A stretch of DNA of 64,000 nucleotides from Botryotinia globosa (taxonomy: Eukaryota > Ascomycota > Leotiomycetes > Helotiales > Sclerotiniaceae). Under the pieces are notes generated by a model, which saw only the letters and a list, made by a program, of their open reading frames with translations, made no database searches and was not told the origin of the DNA. Location: NCBI GenBank assembly GCA_014898425.1, contig RCSZ01000011.1, forward strand, positions 1,424,501 to 1,488,500, in the 5' to 3' direction. Position 1 is the first letter of the stretch, and each line of letters starts with the position of its first letter. Shown one piece after another: positions 45,269 to 57,477 of this stretch. The translations under genes and the position numbers were made by a program.

Positions 45269-46870
45269 GCTTATAAGATCACCTAGGATTTAATATAAAC
45301 AAGTAGACTGTTCTCTATATCAAAAACACTCAATTAGATTCATTGATTTGAGAAGAGTACAGATGATGTAAGGAATACTATTGACATAACACGTATAATG
45401 ATAGGTCTTTTTTGTAAATGTTGTATTCTGTCTAAGGAGCTAGCTATGTATAGGGAATAGTAGTCCTTACATAAGAGCTACTAAAAAAGCTAGTATCTTC
45501 GCATTCGCTAAGCACATCAAACAAAGATCGTTAATATAAGACTATTCACCTACATTCGTACAATACGACATTACTCTTATATATCCTCGGTACAAACTTA
45601 AAATTTCCCATCTAAAGCTTTCTCTCCATTCTCTAATTTTTAAAAATACTTTTCATATCAGCAATGATTATACCTATTCAAATCCTATCTATATATCACT
45701 TTATAATAAAACCTCTAATAGTAATACTAATATCTTTGTTTCTAAATCTCTCGCTTAAAGATAAGATACAACCTTCAGAATGTTTGTTCTATAATGTCTT
45801 TCTAGACCGTTATACTATTAACATAAAGAACCTCTAGTTGTTTCCAAGTTCATCTTAATGTGTTTTTTCTCTCATTTATTATTTTCATCGTTAATGAATA
45901 TCATAGTAACAAAATAGTAACTAAAACCGAGTACAGAAGGAGGTAACATCTGAAATTGAGAGGACAATCGACAGTCATGTAACTAGCATTGAAGTATAGC
46001 GATGGGTTTCAGATATTCAATCACTCGCTCTTTCGAATTCCTGCTGGTGTTTAACGACCGAGAGAGATTTTTCTTAATCCTTACCACTCATTCCTATAAT
46101 CAGTTTGATTCAAAGCTTGATTTCTACGATGTTAAGATTCTATATTGATAATATGATATTAAAATAGAACTAATAGGTACAGTCAATAGGTGGGCGAGTG
46201 AACAATCCTACTAATAAGGTATGTATTGCCAATAAATAAACTATCGTCTCATCGACCCTTCAGACACTCTGAGCATGCTTACTGTTTACGGACAGCAGAT
46301 TCATAGGTTCAGACATGCAACAAAACTATGTCGTACTGAAGAAGTGATCTAATTGGTTACCCGGTACTCGGGATGAAATGAATTGAATGATCCATAGGAA
46401 AAGTAATTTTCAAGAGGAAGCTGGAAATGAGAAGAGATGCTAATCAAAAGATATACGGGATTTTTTGTGATGATCAGCAATGAGAATACGATGTCCGTCC
46501 GTGTACGAGAACTTTCTCACACTGACACCGGTGACCGGACATTCTTATAATGGAGTCGGACAGGCGTAGTGGATATATCGTGATTCGGAAACTTTGTGTA
46601 GAAGGTTCCACGTGGGTACAGTACCTAGGTATGTATATGTATGTAGAATGTGGCGATACGAGCCACATTGATTTTCATTGGCTTTCATTCAACATACGAA
46701 GTACATACATACTAATTTTAAAGATGTCGGTAGTTTTGACATATCGATATCGATAAAACTAGTTAGTTACCCGCGTGGAATGGAACTACCTAGGTACGTA
46801 CCTACTCGTAGTATATACTGCATACCCGTGTTACTCTAATTTTCCGTAGCCTGTTGAAGCAATATCAACA

Positions 46871-46905
46871 AACGGCTAACGGCTAACGGCTAACGGCTAA
46901 CGGCA
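46871..46905. repeat. 7-bp tandem repeat (CGGCTAA)n
   Basis: About five consecutive CGGCTAA units ending in CGGCAG, in intergenic sequence. Confidence 0.9.
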
Positions 46906-47433
46906 GTTGATACACGCCGATAGATGTCATCGGGATTATATCGGATCTCGGATCTCCATTCACCTCATTGGTTCCATTTTGCATCACATGATTCACATCC
47001 CCTTTTTTATTTGATTTTACGGATTACCATGGTGGAATTGCCGGTCGGACACATTGTGATGTAATTGATAATTGAGAGAAAATCCCCGTTGCGTGTCTCG
47101 TGATTGTGATACATACATTAATCTTCATCAATCTCTATCTTCTCTATTTCCTATTGTAGATTAGTTTCATGTCTCGTATTGAGTTTAATCTCTTATCAAA
47201 ATTAAACTTGTCATGGATTAGTCCCAATCGGGCCCCTCAATCATTCAAGTATTAAATAAGGTTCCTTCCAAGGTTGACCGTGTCATCCTTCCTTCAGGCT
47301 TCAGTCCAAATAAGCTTCATTCACATGCCCCACCTTTATTTTTTGACTTGAAGTGAAGCTAACAAGAATAAGCTAGCAGCTAGCTACCCACCTTGATCTT
47401 TCTTTTACTCTTCACCTCTCTCTCTTTTATCGT

Positions 47434-47476
47434 CTCTCTCCTCTGCTCTCCTCTGCTCTCCTCTGCTCTCCTCTCT
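47434..47476. repeat. 10-bp pyrimidine repeat (CTCTCCTCTG)n
   Basis: Three to four near-perfect CTCTCCTCTG units within the CT-rich leader about 290 bases upstream of the GH72 start codon. Confidence 0.85.
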
Positions 47477-47759
47477 TGTAAATTTTGCAAGAACGATTGA
47501 TTTAATTGAATTTTGTTTTGGAAATCCCAACTTCACTCGTTTGAAAGGCTTTTGAATTTCTAGTAATAATACTTCTCTCTACATTTGCACTCTCCAAGAT
47601 TTGGTCCATCCCATCTTTGCTCTCCCATTTGCTCTCGTTTTTGTTCTCGTTTTTGTTCTTGGTATTTTGGACTTGATTTTCTCTTGTGGAAGATTTGTTT
47701 ACAGTACGACCTACCTGCCTAGCAATTCCTTGATTAATTTTGGGGGGAAATCAGAAATC

Positions 47760-49471
47760 ATGAAGTCTTCTATGGTATGTATGTTGACAAATCCTCGATC
47801 CCGTACAGTTTGATGGCTTGAATGGCTTGAATGACTTGAATGACTTCAGTTGTGCAATTATATGCAATACTAATTTGTACTCGATAATTTAGATTCCCAC
47901 AACCGTCTTCGCACTTTGCGCAACCGTTACAATCGCTGTACAAACGATCGAAATCCAAGGTTCCGATTTCGTCAATTCTGTTACCGGTAATCGATTTCAA
48001 CTTTTGGGTGTCGCCTATCAACCAGGTGGATCTTCAGGTTATAACCCTGCGAGCGGTGTTGATCCCTTGAGTGATGGAGCCGTCTGTTTGAGAGATGCCG
48101 CTTTGATGCAACAATTGGGTGTTAATGCTATTCGTGTGTATAATGTGGACGGAAATCTTAATCATGATGAGTGTGCCAGTATCTTCAACGAGGTGAGTAA
48201 TTTGTGGCTTCAAGGTTCGTTTTTGCCTAGAGACAACTAACACAAAATAGGTCGGCATTTATATGTTGATTGATGTCAATTCTCCTTTGTCCGGCGAGAG
48301 TATTGATAGAAGCTCTCCAGCAACCACATACGATGTTTCATACTTGAACAGAACTTTCGCAGTTGTTGAGGCCTTTAAGGATTACCCAAATACTTTACTT
48401 TTCTTTGCTGGAAATGAAGTTGTTAATGATGATGAAACCGGAGGAAGCGTCCCCCCATACATGAGAGTAAGTTTCCAAAAAGGCTCCCTCTCGCTCCAAA
48501 TAAACTAACACATCTAGGCCGTCACTCGTGATCTTAAGAACTATATCTCAAAGCATGCTTCCCGCTCCATTCCAGTTGGTTACAGTGCTGCAGATGTTCG
48601 CGATATTCTCCTCGATACATGGAATTACCTTCAATGCACTACTACTGGTGATGACTCTGATCCATCAAGAGCCGATGTCTTTGCTCTCAACAGTTACTCA
48701 TGGTGTGGAGATTCTTCATACACGACTTCCGGTTATGATGTTCTTGTTTCGGATTTCAGCAACAGTAGTGTTCCCGTTTTCTTCTCTGAATATGGTTGCA
48801 ATGTTCCAGCTCCCCGTGTTTTCACAGAAGTTCCAGTTCTTTACGGTCCATTGATGACTCCAGTTCTTTCCGGCGGAATGGTGTATGAATTCTCTCAAGA
48901 AACCTCAAACTATGGATTGGTTACTATCAATGATGATGGATCTGCTCAACTCCTTTCCGATTACAACACACTCCAGGATCAACTCAACACCCTTAACATT
49001 ACTAGCATCCAAGGAGTCAAGGCACAAAACACCACTACAACCGCACCATCCTGTGATTCATCTCTCATAACTAGCACAAGCTTCGCCAATAACTGGACCA
49101 TCCCAGCTGTTCCACCTGGAGCTGAAGATCTTATCAACAACGGCATTAAAAACGCCAACAATGGAAAGATCATTTCGGTTTCAAACACCAAGGTCACCCA
49201 CAAAGTTACTGATGTTGGAGGAAATGCTATTCCTGATCTTGCCATCAAACCATTAGCCAATGATGAAAGTAACACACCATCCGGTGAATCTACTGGCTCA
49301 AATGCTACATCTAGTTCTACAACTTCATCTTCATCTTCATCTTCATCAACTGCCACTGGTACTTCATCCGCTGCTAGTTCTACAACTACCAAGAAAAGTT
49401 CGGCTAGAAAAATTGAAGGTAGCATGATTGCTTTGATAGCTGTCCTTGGTGTTGGACTGATCTTGATCTAA
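47760..49471 (+). CDS. GPI-anchored beta-1,3-glucanosyltransferase (GH72, Gel/Gas family)
   Basis: Four exons, 47760-47774, 47893-48192, 48251-48466 and 48518-49471, all phase 0, give 494 residues. Exon 1 codes for only MKSSM; the join to IPTTVFALCATVTIAVQT makes the signal peptide. The GH72 domain elongates and rearranges beta-1,3-glucan in the cell wall. It shows FQLLGVAYQPGGSS, LGVNAIRVYNVD, the acid/base Glu161 in LFFAGNEVVND and the nucleophile Glu268 in PVFFSEYGCN. After the catalytic domain there is one short Cys-poor region, a Ser/Thr-rich stretch and a hydrophobic C-terminus (GSMIALIAVLGVGLILI) typical of a GPI signal. No CBM43 module follows, so it belongs to the group without that domain. 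Confidence 0.95.
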
Positions 49472-51477
49472 ATTCACTCTCGATACATTTTTCTTTTACA
49501 ACATTTCGATTCTTACACATATTTTATTTTTATCATTATCGCATGCATGCATGCATACACATTTCCATTGTCCATTTCCAAGGTTGCTTTTGTACATGAT
49601 GTGGCTGGATTCCACTGAATACTATATAAGTCATGGAATATGTACTGGGGATGATTTTCTTGGGGAATTTTGTTTATGGTGGTATAAATTGGTGGATTGG
49701 TGGATTTGATTGTATTATTCGCAGAATGATACTGGACTTTTGATGGTGAGGTTTTGGGAGAGCAATTTTGGAGGGAGATTTTGGGAATTTTGGAGGAAGT
49801 TATATTTTGAGGAGGATATGCCTATATATGGGCTTGATGTTTTTGGAGTGGTGGTTTTGTGAATCAAGGAAAATTAATGAATAAATGTGATTGATACCTT
49901 TCTCAAGCTTATTATTCCTTCCGATGAAGTTGTGATGTTTTATGGATCAGAAAGTCTATTACTAACACTCGTGGATTCATACGATTATGTGATTGGTGGG
50001 TAGTAGATAGGAGATGGGAGATGAGAGATGGAAGATGGGAAAAAAGGTAAAGATAAGAAAGAGTATGAACAACTCAAGAGGAGGTAAGTGATTTCGATAG
50101 TGTATACGATGTGATATCAAATTTCGTACAAGAAAAATCAAGGGGTAAGAAGGTAGAGGGGGAAGTTGAAGAGATCAAAGGGGATTTGAAGAAATGAAAT
50201 AGGGATGGGAAAGGGAATAAGGAAAGTATTGGGATGTGGATTGTTTTTGTTGTCCCTTTTTGGTACTTGGATAGAGAGATTGGATTGAATTGGATTGAAT
50301 TGGATTGAGGTGTAAGGGTAAGTGTAAAGATGTTATGTTTTTGATATGTGGTACTGGTGCTGGGTTGGGTTGGGTTGGGTTGACTATGAGTTGCAGGTTG
50401 GAGGTTGGAGGTTGGAGGTTGGAGGTTGGAGGTTGGAGATGGGTATGGGTATGGGTATGGAAAGTATGGAGAGGGGGATGGAAAGATGGTGGGATTTTGG
50501 GAGGGCGTGAGGTGGGTTGGATAGGGGGTAGATGGATGGTGGAATTTTGGAGGGCGTGAGGATTGGGGATTTGAGATTGGAAAAAGGGGGAGAGGGGAAT
50601 GGACAGAGTGTAGAATGTACTAGGTATGTATGATAAAGCGACAGTGGGAACGAACGAATTCGCAGTATAAATGTTATTCTTTTGGGGGGGGGGGGGGTGG
50701 GAGATGGGAAATGGGAACGGGGAGGTGTATGGTTTTGTGATTTCGAGTATGTGAGGCAGTAGATGGAAGATGGGAAAGGTTTGACTGGGTGATAATGGTA
50801 TGGTGATGGATGAATATAATTTGATAAGATGTTTGCTTGTGAAACGATTGATAGTGGATATCTAGGGGATTGATAATACCTCGTAGCTTTTCTCTTGATT
50901 TATATTTCGTTTTTGTATCAAAAAGGGATGAGGTTTGAAGAGAAATTGGAAGAGTGAAATTAGGACCCGGTGGACTGGACGATTAACTCGTAATCCGCGG
51001 GGTAGATACCTAGTCACCTAACTCTATGTAAATATCCACAGAATCAAACCATCACATCACATCATCGCATCATCACATCACAAAATCCAACCCATCAAAG
51101 TTTGAAAACATTCAAAATATGTATTCAAAAAATAAAACCCTCATCCTCCTCCAGAAAATAAATGTATATACAAAATCTACCTCTAGTACACCAACCAGAC
51201 TATCCTCCATATGTATCCGAAATGTCCATCAATTATCAGATCATACGGGACTGTTAAGAGATATTCTATTCAAGAAAAGAACTTTGGGAATAATCGTCGC
51301 GATTACTGTAAGGCTTAAATATTAGCTTTTAGTTTTTTTTTAACGCCTGCGGGTTTCGCTGTTGTGCGATGTTGTGTTGGATGTGATGTGATGTGACGTC
51401 GTATGATGTATAAGAAATGTGTAAAGATATCGAAAACTGGTAAACTATTCATAGAGACCTAGTCTCACTCTATTTAT
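49472..51477. other. Intergenic, G-rich and repeat-rich
   Basis: After the GH72 3' UTR, which includes a GCATGCATGCATGCAT run at 49541-49556, the plus strand is G-rich for about 800 bases. It contains several tandem repeats and an interrupted poly-G tract near 50683-50697. The frame 50305-50559 translates these repeats and is not credited as a gene. Confidence 0.55.
50361..50461. repeat. G-rich tandem repeats: GGGTT, GGTTGGA and GGGTAT arrays
   Basis: Three adjacent arrays: (GGGTT)n at about 50361-50380, (GGTTGGA)n at about 50396-50438 and (GGGTAT)n at about 50440-50461. Regularly spaced GG and GGG runs could form G-quadruplexes. Confidence 0.85.
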
Positions 51478-52643
51478 TTATGCAGCTAAACATTGGGAGT
51501 AATAAGCATTTTGCTCGACACAAGTACCCGTGGCACAAGCGAGTCCTCCCGTGCAGTTACCGTACAAAGGAACAGAACCAGTGGAAGAAGAAGCGGGGGT
51601 GCTGGTGGGCACGGCAGCAACACTGGTTTTGCTAGATGTGGCTTTGCTGGTGGGCACGGCTGCGACGGTGGGTTTGACGGTGCTGGTGGCTTTGATGGTG
51701 CAGCTGGTGGTGGGGGTTGCTTTGCTGGTGCTGACGGGGGTGGATGAGCTGGCTACAACTTTGACGGCACTTCCCTGGGTGATGGAGACGCTGTAGGCGG
51801 TGACGTCGAAGACGGCGTTGCTACCTGGAGGTGGGGATTAGTTATCTTGGATCTGAAACTAGAGAATGGATTTCTTACCGGTGAAAGGTTCGGTTCCGGC
51901 TTCCAAAACGTTAATGTATTGGCTGGTAGACCATCCTTCGTTGGTAGCCAAGTATTTCAAGAAATCCATAAGATCACCATTGAAATTGGTGGCTTCAGTA
52001 GATGCAACGAAAGAGTAAACAGTGGTGTCTCCGTTTCGTCCAGAGTACAATTTGAATTCATAACCAGCAATGGTGGCGGTGGCGATAGGGGAACCGGTGG
52101 AAGAAATTGGTCCAGCTCCTCCGATGGCGGCTAACCAAATCATGATTTCATATTCGTTGGTTCCTCCAGCGGTAGAGGCAGTGAAGATATCCCAGGAGAC
52201 ATCAGCGACGATGGATGATCCGGTGTATCTATGAAAAGATTAGTTTTTTTCTTCTTCTTAAAAATGAAAGTGAAGAATGCTTACCCCCATTTCCAAACCG
52301 CAGGGATGGCAGAAATAGAAGAGACTTTGACACCAGCAGTGACAACCGAGTTCAAAGCCACATTGGCATACGACTTAACGTTGCTTGAAGCACCCGCCCA
52401 GCTCCACGATGTGGACCAAACAATGGTCGAACCACTCAAGGAAGTAACGGTCGAGCATTGAGATCCGGATGTGGCTGAATCTTTACCCCAGAGATCTTGG
52501 TAAACGGTGTAAGCACCCGTGGCGACACTGTCATATTGACCACAGATTTGAGTTGATCTCGCTTTCAAAGTTTTGTCGGCAGCTGGCGCGGCAAAAGCAG
52601 CACCGGAGAAAAGAAGAGGAAGTGCGACCTGCGTAAACTTCAT
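51478..52643 (-). CDS. Secreted GH12 endoglucanase with C-terminal shortened CBM1
   Basis: Three exons, 52643-52285, 52228-51879 and 51824-51478, with 56- and 54-nt introns, encode 351 residues. A signal peptide ([20 protein letters not shown]) directs secretion. The GH12 domain (beta-1,4-glucanase or xyloglucanase, attacking plant cell wall) has [17 protein letters not shown] and [10 protein letters not shown]. Its nucleophile is Glu147 in NEYEIMIWL and its acid/base Glu233 in [10 protein letters not shown] Thr/Ser/Val linker with two [12 protein letters not shown] repeats leads to a cellulose-binding CBM1 at ~322-349: [16 protein letters not shown] then NAYYSQCL. The four Cys and the three planar Tyr are present, but the loop between the first two Cys is about five residues shorter than usual. 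Confidence 0.93.
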
Positions 52644-54519
52644 TTTGATGGAAGATTTTCTTTGAAAAAAGGAATGTGAGGGTTTAAAAATGAGGTATAG
52701 AACGGTTTGTACAAGAAAGAATGAATCAACTTTTGATGGCCAAGGGAAATGGAAAATTGGCACAAGAAGAGGGAGAGTTATATATGGGAATGAAATGATG
52801 TAAGCATGTGGTTCTATGCGTCCAGAACGAGGCGCCACTCTTTCGAAATAGATGAAAATTAAATGAAGTAAGATGAGTTGAGGGGTAGAGATGGATCTTT
52901 CGATAAGCGACACAGGAAATAGAGGGAATGCATTTGGTGTTTCATTTTGACAAAGATAGTTAGACGCTCCGTGTTGAGGAAAGAGTTCAGGGGTAATTTA
53001 TGGGGTACATGAGTCTAAACATTTTACCGATCCAATGAGAGACTTCTTAAGGATGCGGGTCATGGTTCTTGGGATGGAAGTTCGTGAAGGATAAAAACAA
53101 GGCTGATCGATGTCCTCGTGGACCGTTTCGTTTCTTGACAGAACTGGGCAACAGCGGATATGCACTTGACAAGCATTCCAGCGTGGGAAATTCTCCTTGG
53201 CGCAAAACGATTCTTCCAGAAAAGATACATGTCATGCGATTTGAAGATTCATATACCTAGTCCGGGCTTGGAGTACCGACGAACGAGTAACGCAAAATAG
53301 GAGAACCATGGAGAATTAGTGAAAGTATATTCGCAATATCCAATTTTAATGAATTAATCTTTTTTATAGTATGTATTTGAGATTCAATTTAGAGATTCGA
53401 TCGGGAAGATTTTTATTTAATACTTGGTACTTCGTACTTGGTATCTTTTTTCCAATATTGCTCGGGAGTCATCCGAAGATCCGAAGGGACCGATTGATTA
53501 AAGGTGTGGTTCACGTATTGTTTGTCGAGTATAAAGTGTATTTCTTTTTTGAATCACCACATCATCAAAACGAAAAGAAAAAATTGCTCAAATAAAAAGA
53601 AAGCTTTACAATCATTTTGCCTCAATTAACTTACATCAATTTTGCTTCTGCGACCAAATTATCCGGATACAATGAGGAGGAAGTAAGCGAGCTGATCTCA
53701 CGCTTTCTGTAGGTGGGAATTTTCAACCCCGGATTTTGTTATAGGAAAGGGTGATGTGATGATGATCAACAAAATGAAGTTTTACCGCATATGAATCTAT
53801 CGAGGTATTTAAAGCGAATGGAGTATTTGAACCTTCTCATCCGAGTTTTGCTATCCATATATGATCATACGGAATATCATAAAGGTCAGATGTATGTAGA
53901 TCCAACGATACTTGGTGACTTGCCGGTAGGTTTGAATTGGACTCCACACTCAATTAACGTGGTCTTGAGTCAGTTGGTTTGCACCTGATTGATACCTTAC
54001 CGGTACATGATGATACGATACGGAAATTAATATTCCTCCATGGAATTGTTAGGTATGAGAGTATGGTATGTATTTCTCCGCCTTTTGATTTCGGAGTCTG
54101 TGAATAAGGTGCTTGATTAATTGTGTATTATTGGGCATGCTTGAGCTTCTTCCAAAGTTTAAATATTCTGTCCGGTTTCTTCGGTATAAGGATAGTAGTG
54201 TATTCTTTTGGTTTAAATAACGCTGTGCTATGTCGAAAATCTAACGCGAAATCTTTCATTTTATGCAGGTGAAGATTGAAATAACTTCTCTCTTCAATTG
54301 AATTTATGAAGAAATAAATTCGATATACATAGACTTGTGATCGCAATGATGAATCTTCCGGATGTTATTTTCGTGATTATAGAAGTATATGTTGCTCTCC
54401 TTACCCTTCTCAATAATATTTTAATTTTGAAGTAAGAGTTGCGGCCATTGCTCACCGTACTTTTGTAACAAATGTAACAAAGTCCTTACAAAAACGAAGT
54501 TTTTTTATACAAATTATTA
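52644..54519. other. Intergenic, no gene; edge of the AT-rich island
   Basis: It begins with the GH12 promoter. Small frames at 53047-53260, 53371-53595 and 53791-53988 show no motif or splice model. From about 54360 the sequence turns AT-rich. Confidence 0.5.
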
Positions 54520-55400
54520 AATCAATTACTCTATTTTCGAGCCATCTTTGTTTTGAATTATCCTTTTACACCAAAAATCATTTTTTTAATTGTCACGAGA
54601 GAATTAAGCCTATATAAACCCAATTAGCCTAAGGCTATTAGTGGCGTCACTTTTAGCGTGATATTAATCTATTAATATTTTTATTAATATTAAATATAAT
54701 TCAATAGAAATTTGAATCTATATAATTCAAATCATTTTCAATCTATTTTGAGATTTTTAGATTTTTAGATTTTTAGGATTTTTGTGGATCGATTTCTAGA
54801 GCTTTAAAATATTGATTTTAATTTGTATAGAAATCACATATAAATTTAAAATTTTATCAAATCTATAATAACTTTTAAACAAAAATAGCTCAAAATAAAA
54901 ATGAATTTTTTATTATAAATTTATAAGATATTCAATTCGAAAGATTTTAAGAAAATTGAAACTTTCTTATAAATAAATATTTAAATAGATACCCTCAAAA
55001 TTGCAGGGATTATTTATATTATTTTTAATTCATTGTGTAATATATCTTTATATATATATATTTTTTTCTATATAGATTTAGATTTGAAATCTTCAAAAAG
55101 ATATATAAATTTCTTTTGATAATTATTGTTAAAAAGTTATTAAAGATTTTATAAAATTTTAAATTTATATATGATTTCTATATAAATCAAAAATTAATAT
55201 TTTAAACCCTCGGAAATTGATTTATAAAAATTCTGAAAATCTAAATTTTTAATATGTTTAGAATAGTTTAAATTATATCAATATAAACTTCTATTGAATT
55301 ATATTCAATATTGATAGAGATATTAATAAACTAAAAAAATGATTTTTAATAAAAAAGGGTGGCCCAAAAGAGGGGTGGCCCGAAAGTAGGGTGGTCGACT
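54520..55400. mobile_element. Foldback / MITE-like element, copy 2, with an internal insertion
   Basis: This is the same element as at 41081-41870 in the same orientation, flanked by TA at 54518-54519 and 55401-55402. The right end is better preserved (GGGTGGCCCGAAAGTAGGGT then GGTCGACT). It contains a ~75-bp insertion at about 54590-54665, absent from copy 1. The left end shows C-to-T changes relative to copy 1 (AATCAATTACTCTATTTTCG). Confidence 0.75.
54590..54665. mobile_element. ~75-bp nested insertion in the foldback element
   Basis: Compared with copy 1, extra sequence begins TGTCACGAGAGAATTAAGCC and ends TTTTAGCGTGATA. Its ends are short inverted repeats (TGTCACG / CGTGATA), and the middle carries a TTAGCCTAAGGCTA palindrome. 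It could be a miniature insertion, but it is too short to classify. Confidence 0.4.
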
Positions 55401-55402
55401 TA

Positions 55403-55926
55403 TTGATTGTAATTAATTATAAATAATTAATATTATATTGAGTAGTTTATATTCAATTAAAAACGAAATAGTATATTATTAGAGTTGTTTTATTAGAGGT
55501 TTACCTCCTTAATATTCTTGCTGTCTATAAAAACTAAAAGTTGTATATATATGAAAAAAGAGCATTTTTGTTTAATAAAGCTTAATTTAAGTGATCCTAT
55601 TAATTATAATGATTTTGTAATTTTTTGATACTATAATTATAATATAATTCTTAGATTTTTTCAATAAAATTATTCAAATTAATTTATTTAGACTAATATA
55701 AATTGAATAAAAGAAAAAAATAATAATAATTATATATAAAAGATTAAAAGCTTTTAAATAATATAATTTTTGTAATTTTAATTTCAAAATTAAGGGTTTA
55801 ATAAGGAATTGAAATTTATATAATATAAATTTTAAAATATTAAATTCTAGGCTTTTTTAATAAAATCGTTTAAATTAAAAAAAAAAGTAGTAACTATATA
55901 TAAAAAATTAAGGGTTTTCAAATAAT
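55403..55926. repeat. AT-rich decayed repeat, inverted relative to 56320-56670
   Basis: Sequence around 55640-55926 reads, in reverse complement, like the two direct units at 56325-56670: a CCTTAGTTTT word, a TATATAGTTACTAC word, an AATTTATATTAATTT word, then a TTGAAAAAG word. This implies several degenerate copies of one ~190-225-bp unit. Confidence 0.5.
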
Positions 55927-56072
55927 ACCAGGGGCCTGCGAGCCCCCGGGCCCCTTGCTTTTTGAGAAAGTATTATATAATTATAAATATAATTATAAAA
56001 ATCTAAAAAAATAAATTTTATTGAGGCTTGCATGCGAAGTTGGTTTACCTCATTATATTACTTTTTTTATTA

Positions 56073-56165
56073 ATTTTATTTAGATTTTTTAATTTTATTC
56101 AGATTTTTTAATTTTATTCAGATTTTTTAATTTTATTCAGATTTTTTAATTTTATTCAGATTTTA
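56073..56165. repeat. 19-bp AT-rich tandem repeat
   Basis: About four to five copies of a 19-mer with the core AATTTTATTCAGATTTTTT, inside the 1.9-kb element. Confidence 0.85.
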
Positions 56166-56324
56166 ATGGATCATATTATTTCAGATCATCAATTATACCA
56201 CTGAATTACAAAAGCTATAATATGAAAATAATTTTTATTAGTATTAAGCCTACTATATTCGATATAAACCCTTTTCAATTGATTATATAAGCTCTAGCTA
56301 TATCTATACTAATTAAACTTTAAT

Positions 56325-56670
56325 CCTTTGGAAAACCCTTAGTTTTGAAGCTAGCAATATAAAAATTATATCATTTTAAAGCCCTTAGTTTTTTCTATAT
56401 AGTTATTACTTTTCTTTTTTTTTATTCAATTTATATTAATTTGAATAAGCTAATTTAAATGATTTTCTTGAAAAAGCCTAGAATTTTATATTACAAAATT
56501 TATACTACTTCAATTTCAATCCTTTATAAACCCCTTAGTTTTGAAGCTAGTAATATAAAAAATATATCATTTGAAAGCCCTTAGTTTTTTATATATAGTT
56601 ACTACTTTTCTTTTTTTTTCTTTTAATTTATATTAATTTAAATAAGTTAATTTAAATGATTTCATTGAAA
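56325..56670. repeat. Two direct copies of a ~190-bp AT-rich unit
   Basis: 56325-56490 and 56512-56670 share CCTTAGTTTTGAAGCTAG, an ATATAAAA..TATATCATTT segment, AAAGCCCTTAGTTTTTT, a TATATAGTTA.TACTTTTC segment and AATTTATATTAATTT, in the same order. Confidence 0.6.
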
Positions 56671-57477
56671 AAGTTTAAGGAGTTGTGCTATAGTCATAAT
56701 GTTAAGAAAGTCGAATCAATCAGATCGCTTGAATCAAACCAATTAGATTGCTTGAATTGGATCTCACTAAGTGAGGTTCTCTTTTTTCGTATTTACAGAA
56801 GAACTTGGTTATACTGGACTGAGATTTTCAATCAATCAAATCCGGTATATTCAAGATTTTGATATAAAAAATGATGATTTAAGTTTTCTAATTAAAATTT
56901 ATATCCGATTTTTATTCCAAATCCTGATATTTTTGGAAAAATCATATGATTAAAGCGAATTATATTTATTAATCAAAAAAGAAAGCTTATTTAGTTAGAT
57001 TTATTATTAAAATTTATATCGGATTTATGAAAAAAGTGTTTAGTATATCAGTATATCTAAAAAATCTGATATTATTATATAAAAAGTATTCAAATAAGGA
57101 AATTATTCTGATATATTTAAGATTCCGGTATATCCCAATCCGGTATAGCCAAGTTTTTCTGTATATATCTTCAGCCCTCGTGGGCGGTAAGATTATTAAG
57201 GAGGTAAACCTTCAATAATTTAAATAATAATAGTTTTAAAATTAAGGTTTTTTATAAAGAATTAAAGTTTTAATAGTATATATAAAGCTAAAGGTTATAT
57301 AAGTGATCGAAAGAGAGTTATATTAAATATAGTGAGTGTATTATTAATAAAGATTATTTTAATATTATAGTTTTTATAATTTAGTAATATATTTATAGTG
57401 GATTTGATATGAAAATAATCTAATTAAATGTAAATAAAACTGAAAATATAAATAAAATTAAAAAATATTGTAAAAGA

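Larger units (their letters stand above)
44597..47759. other. Long intergenic stretch with small repeats, no gene seen
   Basis: About 3.2 kb, AT-rich up to about 46.2 kb. It holds a 14-bp perfect inverted repeat at 45224-45268, a 7-bp tandem array at 46871-46905 and a pyrimidine 10-mer array at 47434-47476. The last ~400 bases before the GH72 gene are CT-rich leader. Open frames near 46474-46756 overlap on opposite strands and have no support. Confidence 0.5.

Noticed and set aside
54600..54665. Small insertion considered as a tRNA or tRNA-derived SINE
   Set aside because: No A-box or B-box arrangement and no cloverleaf pairing could be found.
56656..57218. Open frames in the AT-rich island that might be homing endonuclease or mitochondrial genes
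   Set aside because: Short, Ile/Lys/Tyr-rich because of composition, and no LAGLIDADG or GIY-YIG motif is visible.
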